From contig NZ_JBJGED010000007.1 of assembly GCF_045062745.1 (NCBI RefSeq), positions 124,001-188,000 of the forward strand: a stretch of 64,000 nucleotides of DNA, given 5' to 3'. Made by a program: the position numbers and the translations under genes. Within the stretch, counting starts at the first letter, position 1, and every line of letters starts with the position of its first letter. The notes beneath the pieces are model-generated. The model worked only from the letters and a program-made list of their open reading frames with translations. It was not told the origin of the DNA and made no database searches. Below are positions 62,017 to 64,000 of the stretch, piece after piece. The DNA is from Paenibacillus_AA sp045062745 (lineage in GTDB: Bacteria; Bacillota; Bacilli; Paenibacillales; NBRC-103111).

Positions 62017-64000
62017 ATGAAATTGAGACCATTCTCGATCCGAAGTAGCATTGCCTCGATGCTGTCGCTCACCGTGCTCGCTTCGATGTTCGTCATCCCA
62101 ATCGGTGCGGGAGCGGCTACGGTCGATATCCCGTTGACCAATCCGGGGTTCGAAGAACCTTTAGCGAACGGTAAAGTTCCCGGTTGGAGCAGCATTTTCG
62201 CCGTCAAGGAAGGAAGTTATACGTATGCCGTGACGAATGCCAAAAGCGCGAGCGGCCAGTACAGCTTGAAGATTACGGATACCACGACTGCCAACTCTGT
62301 CGCCCTGCAGACCGACAAGCTGCCGGTAACCCCCGGTACGGCCTACACGGCCAGTGCCAAGGTGTTCATCGAGAGCGGGGGCATCGCCAGCTTGAACTTG
62401 CGATATTTCAATTCCGCGAACGTCTCGGTCGGTGAAACCCCGATACATAACGATCCGAACAAGGGCTTCACTCGCGGGCAATGGAACCCTACTTCGACTA
62501 CGATGACCACGCCTGCCGATGCGGCTTATGCCCGGATCATCGTGTACACGACCGCTTTCAGTACGTCGACGGCCTATTATGACGATATTCGTTTTACTTA
62601 TTCCAAGCCGGATGTGATCCCGGGCGTGTGGAACCTCTCGGCGCCTGCTCAGGTCCAGGCGGGGCAAGAATTCAGCACGACCGTGAGACTGTCGGAAGTG
62701 AAGGCGCTTTCGAGCGTTCAGGCGTCCGTCTATTATGATAATTCCAGGCTTGAGCTGGTCTCCGTCTCGCCGGCCGGCGCGTTCGCGGGCGATGCCGCCA
62801 CTTTCGCTTCGAGCGAGGACGACGGTACGATCCGGCTCATCGCGGCGCAGAAGGACGGTAAGGAGCTGAGCGCCGATACGGATCTTGCGAAGATCAGCTT
62901 CCGCGCGAAGGTGGAGAACGGCACGGCGTGGGTGCTGCTCGGGAAAGGGTCGACGCTGAACGAATCGTACGCGTTGAACCAAGACCAGGTGAAGCTCGTT
63001 ACGATCGGCACCGGCTCCTCGGAACCTGCCGTGCCGCTGGACCAGATCCAGTTCGGAACGCCTGAATACCGTACCGCACCGATCGCCGATGCGGTCGGGG
63101 TGTTCGACGGAGAAGCCGGCGTCGAAGACGGACACAACGTCATGTATACGACGGTGAAGGGCATTCCTCCGATGCTGCATGTCGTGGATTTGGACGACTA
63201 CCATCTGGTGCGAAGCGTTCCGCTCGAGGGCGGCGGAGAAGTGTGGAACCATGCCATCGCTCCTGATGGCACCGTCTATATCACATCCGCCGGCCAGCTG
63301 TGGGCTTATTCTCCGGTGACGAAGCAAGCCGAGAAAGTGTTCACGTTCCCAGGAGAAAGCACGTTCTGGTGTCTCGCCATCGACGAGCGGGGCAACGTCT
63401 ACGTAGGGACGGGGCCCGGAGGCAAGGTGCTGAAATATGATCCCGTTACGAAGCAGAGCCGCGACTACGGACGCCTGGTGACGGAGATCAACCAGGTATA
63501 CGTGAGATCGATCGACTATAGCAACGGATATATTTATGCCGGCACGTCCAACAGCAAAGTATACCGCGTGAACGTTGAGACCGGGGAAAAGGTGGAGCTC
63601 GCTTCCTCGCTTGGCGAGAAGGGCTATGTGTACGACCTGAACATCGTCGATGACAAATTCCTTGTCGTGCGCTACGACACTCCGCAAAGAAGATATATCT
63701 ATGACCTCGAGCAGGGTGCATGGCTCGACCTCGTGATCGAGAAAAGCTCTTCGGGCCTGCAGCTTCCGAAGAAGTCATTGAACGGCAAGATCTATATGCC
63801 GGTGGACAAAAAAATCGTCACCTTCGACGTAGCGACACATGCGATCGAAGACTCCGGGATGGTGTACGAGACCGCCTTCCGGGGGGCGAACTGGGTGCAG
63901 GTGGACGATCCGGAGCTGCCGGGAACGAGTCTCGTGACCATGAATTTTGCCGGCATCATTGTGTTTATGAATCCGCAGACGGGGCTCGTCAAGCGCTATC
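62017..64000 (+). CDS. secreted CBM / cohesin-like / beta-propeller protein, 3' end missing
   Basis: The frame stays open to the window edge (661 codons seen). Signal peptide ends near GAGAA. A family 4/9-like carbohydrate-binding module follows at about 35-195 (IPLTNPGFEEP, VPGW). Next is a cohesin-like domain at about 205-325 (VQAGQEFSTTVRL, YYDNSRLELVSV, LAKISFRAK), then repeats of a beta-propeller from about 345 (WNHAIAPDGTVYITS, WCLAIDERGNVYVGT). GGGAGG is only 2 nt before the ATG at 62017; TTG at 62023 has better spacing and may be the true start. Divergent from the GntR/SBP regulator. Likely surface glycan-binding or degrading protein. Confidence 0.8.
   Translation, partial: MKLRPFSIRSSIASMLSLTVLASMFVIPIGAGAATVDIPLTNPGFEEPLANGKVPGWSSIFAVKEGSYTYAVTNAKSASGQYSLKITDTTTANSVALQTDKLPVTPGTAYTASAKVFIESGGIASLNLRYFNSANVSVGETPIHNDPNKGFTRGQWNPTSTTMTTPADAAYARIIVYTTAFSTSTAYYDDIRFTYSKPDVIPGVWNLSAPAQVQAGQEFSTTVRLSEVKALSSVQASVYYDNSRLELVSVSPAGAFAGDAATFASSEDDGTIRLIAAQKDGKELSADTDLAKISFRAKVENGTAWVLLGKGSTLNESYALNQDQVKLVTIGTGSSEPAVPLDQIQFGTPEYRTAPIADAVGVFDGEAGVEDGHNVMYTTVKGIPPMLHVVDLDDYHLVRSVPLEGGGEVWNHAIAPDGTVYITSAGQLWAYSPVTKQAEKVFTFPGESTFWCLAIDERGNVYVGTGPGGKVLKYDPVTKQSRDYGRLVTEINQVYVRSIDYSNGYIYAGTSNSKVYRVNVETGEKVELASSLGEKGYVYDLNIVDDKFLVVRYDTPQRRYIYDLEQGAWLDLVIEKSSSGLQLPKKSLNGKIYMPVDKKIVTFDVATHAIEDSGMVYETAFRGANWVQVDDPELPGTSLVTMNFAGIIVFMNPQTGLVKRY

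Noticed and set aside
62161..63687. 508-codon open frame on the minus strand
   Set aside because: Lies wholly opposite the CBM/cohesin gene, whose plus-strand frame has a signal peptide and real domains.
1..64000. CRISPR arrays, tRNA, rRNA, insertion sequences, prophage or replication origin
   Set aside because: No repeat-spacer pattern, cloverleaf, rRNA core, transposase motif, integrase or DnaA-box cluster was seen.

Overview
The window looks like chromosome of a spore-forming, high-GC Firmicute of the Paenibacillaceae (Paenibacillus or Cohnella type). The grounds are AGGAGG-type ribosome binding sites with many GTG/TTG starts, lipoprotein-anchored CUT1 sugar transporters of the LplA/LplB/YtcP type without their own ATPase, MocR and CD3324-family regulators, and what looks like the wreck of a CotF-type spore-coat gene. 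This is inferred from gene content; no rRNA or tRNA is present to confirm it.

Region 1 (1-28.8 kb) is a glycan and sugar-acid utilisation locus around an IclR-family regulator (12983-13783, minus). Three promoters, before the ABC transporter (754), before the enolase-superfamily operon (9522) and before the GH123-like gene (13881), share one architecture: TTGACA, 17 bp, TATCCT, then a 16-bp palindrome exactly 25 bp further on. A second, weaker copy of the palindrome overlaps the -10, exactly 30 bp upstream of the first. The regulon carries a solute-binding protein and two permeases, an amidohydrolase, an enolase-superfamily enzyme, creatininase, RidA and Gfo/Idh/MocA proteins. From 14 kb a long co-directional run follows: GH123-like enzyme, RraA-like aldolase, CBM9-like protein, two near-duplicate secreted DUF4082 proteins, 2-hydroxyacid dehydrogenase, FGGY kinase, phosphatase, GDPD and MBL hydrolase. 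It ends in an unusual fusion of an N-acyltransferase with a complete GH123-like enzyme. A secreted phosphoesterase and a HupE/EF-hand pair (5.6-9.5 kb) sit between the first two regulon operons.

Region 2 (28.8-34.3 kb) is unrelated housekeeping or stress material: a CxxC alkylhydroperoxidase-like protein divergent from a MarR regulator, a MocR regulator divergent from an EamA exporter with a DUF6220 membrane protein, and an alpha/beta hydrolase. Several operators can be read directly.

Region 3 (34.3-57.0 kb) is a second glycan locus: racemase-like protein, FGGY kinase, tandem MBL protein, GH2 beta-mannosidase, DeoR, SIS isomerase and ROK kinase; then a second CUT1 transporter, a frameshifted clan GH-D hydrolase, class II aldolase, GH38 alpha-mannosidase, an OtnC/OtnK-like aldolase and kinase pair, a second DeoR and NagA. 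The enzymes suit a mannose/GlcNAc-containing glycan.

Region 4 (57.0-64.0 kb) is decayed and mixed: a deleted coat-gene remnant, an AT-rich pair (CD3324-type regulator and a pseudokinase of the APH fold), and an MFS exporter and TetR repressor that both lost their 5' ends, apparently in one deletion. After them come a GntR regulator fused to a solute-binding-protein domain and, divergent from it, a secreted CBM/cohesin/beta-propeller protein that runs off the end.
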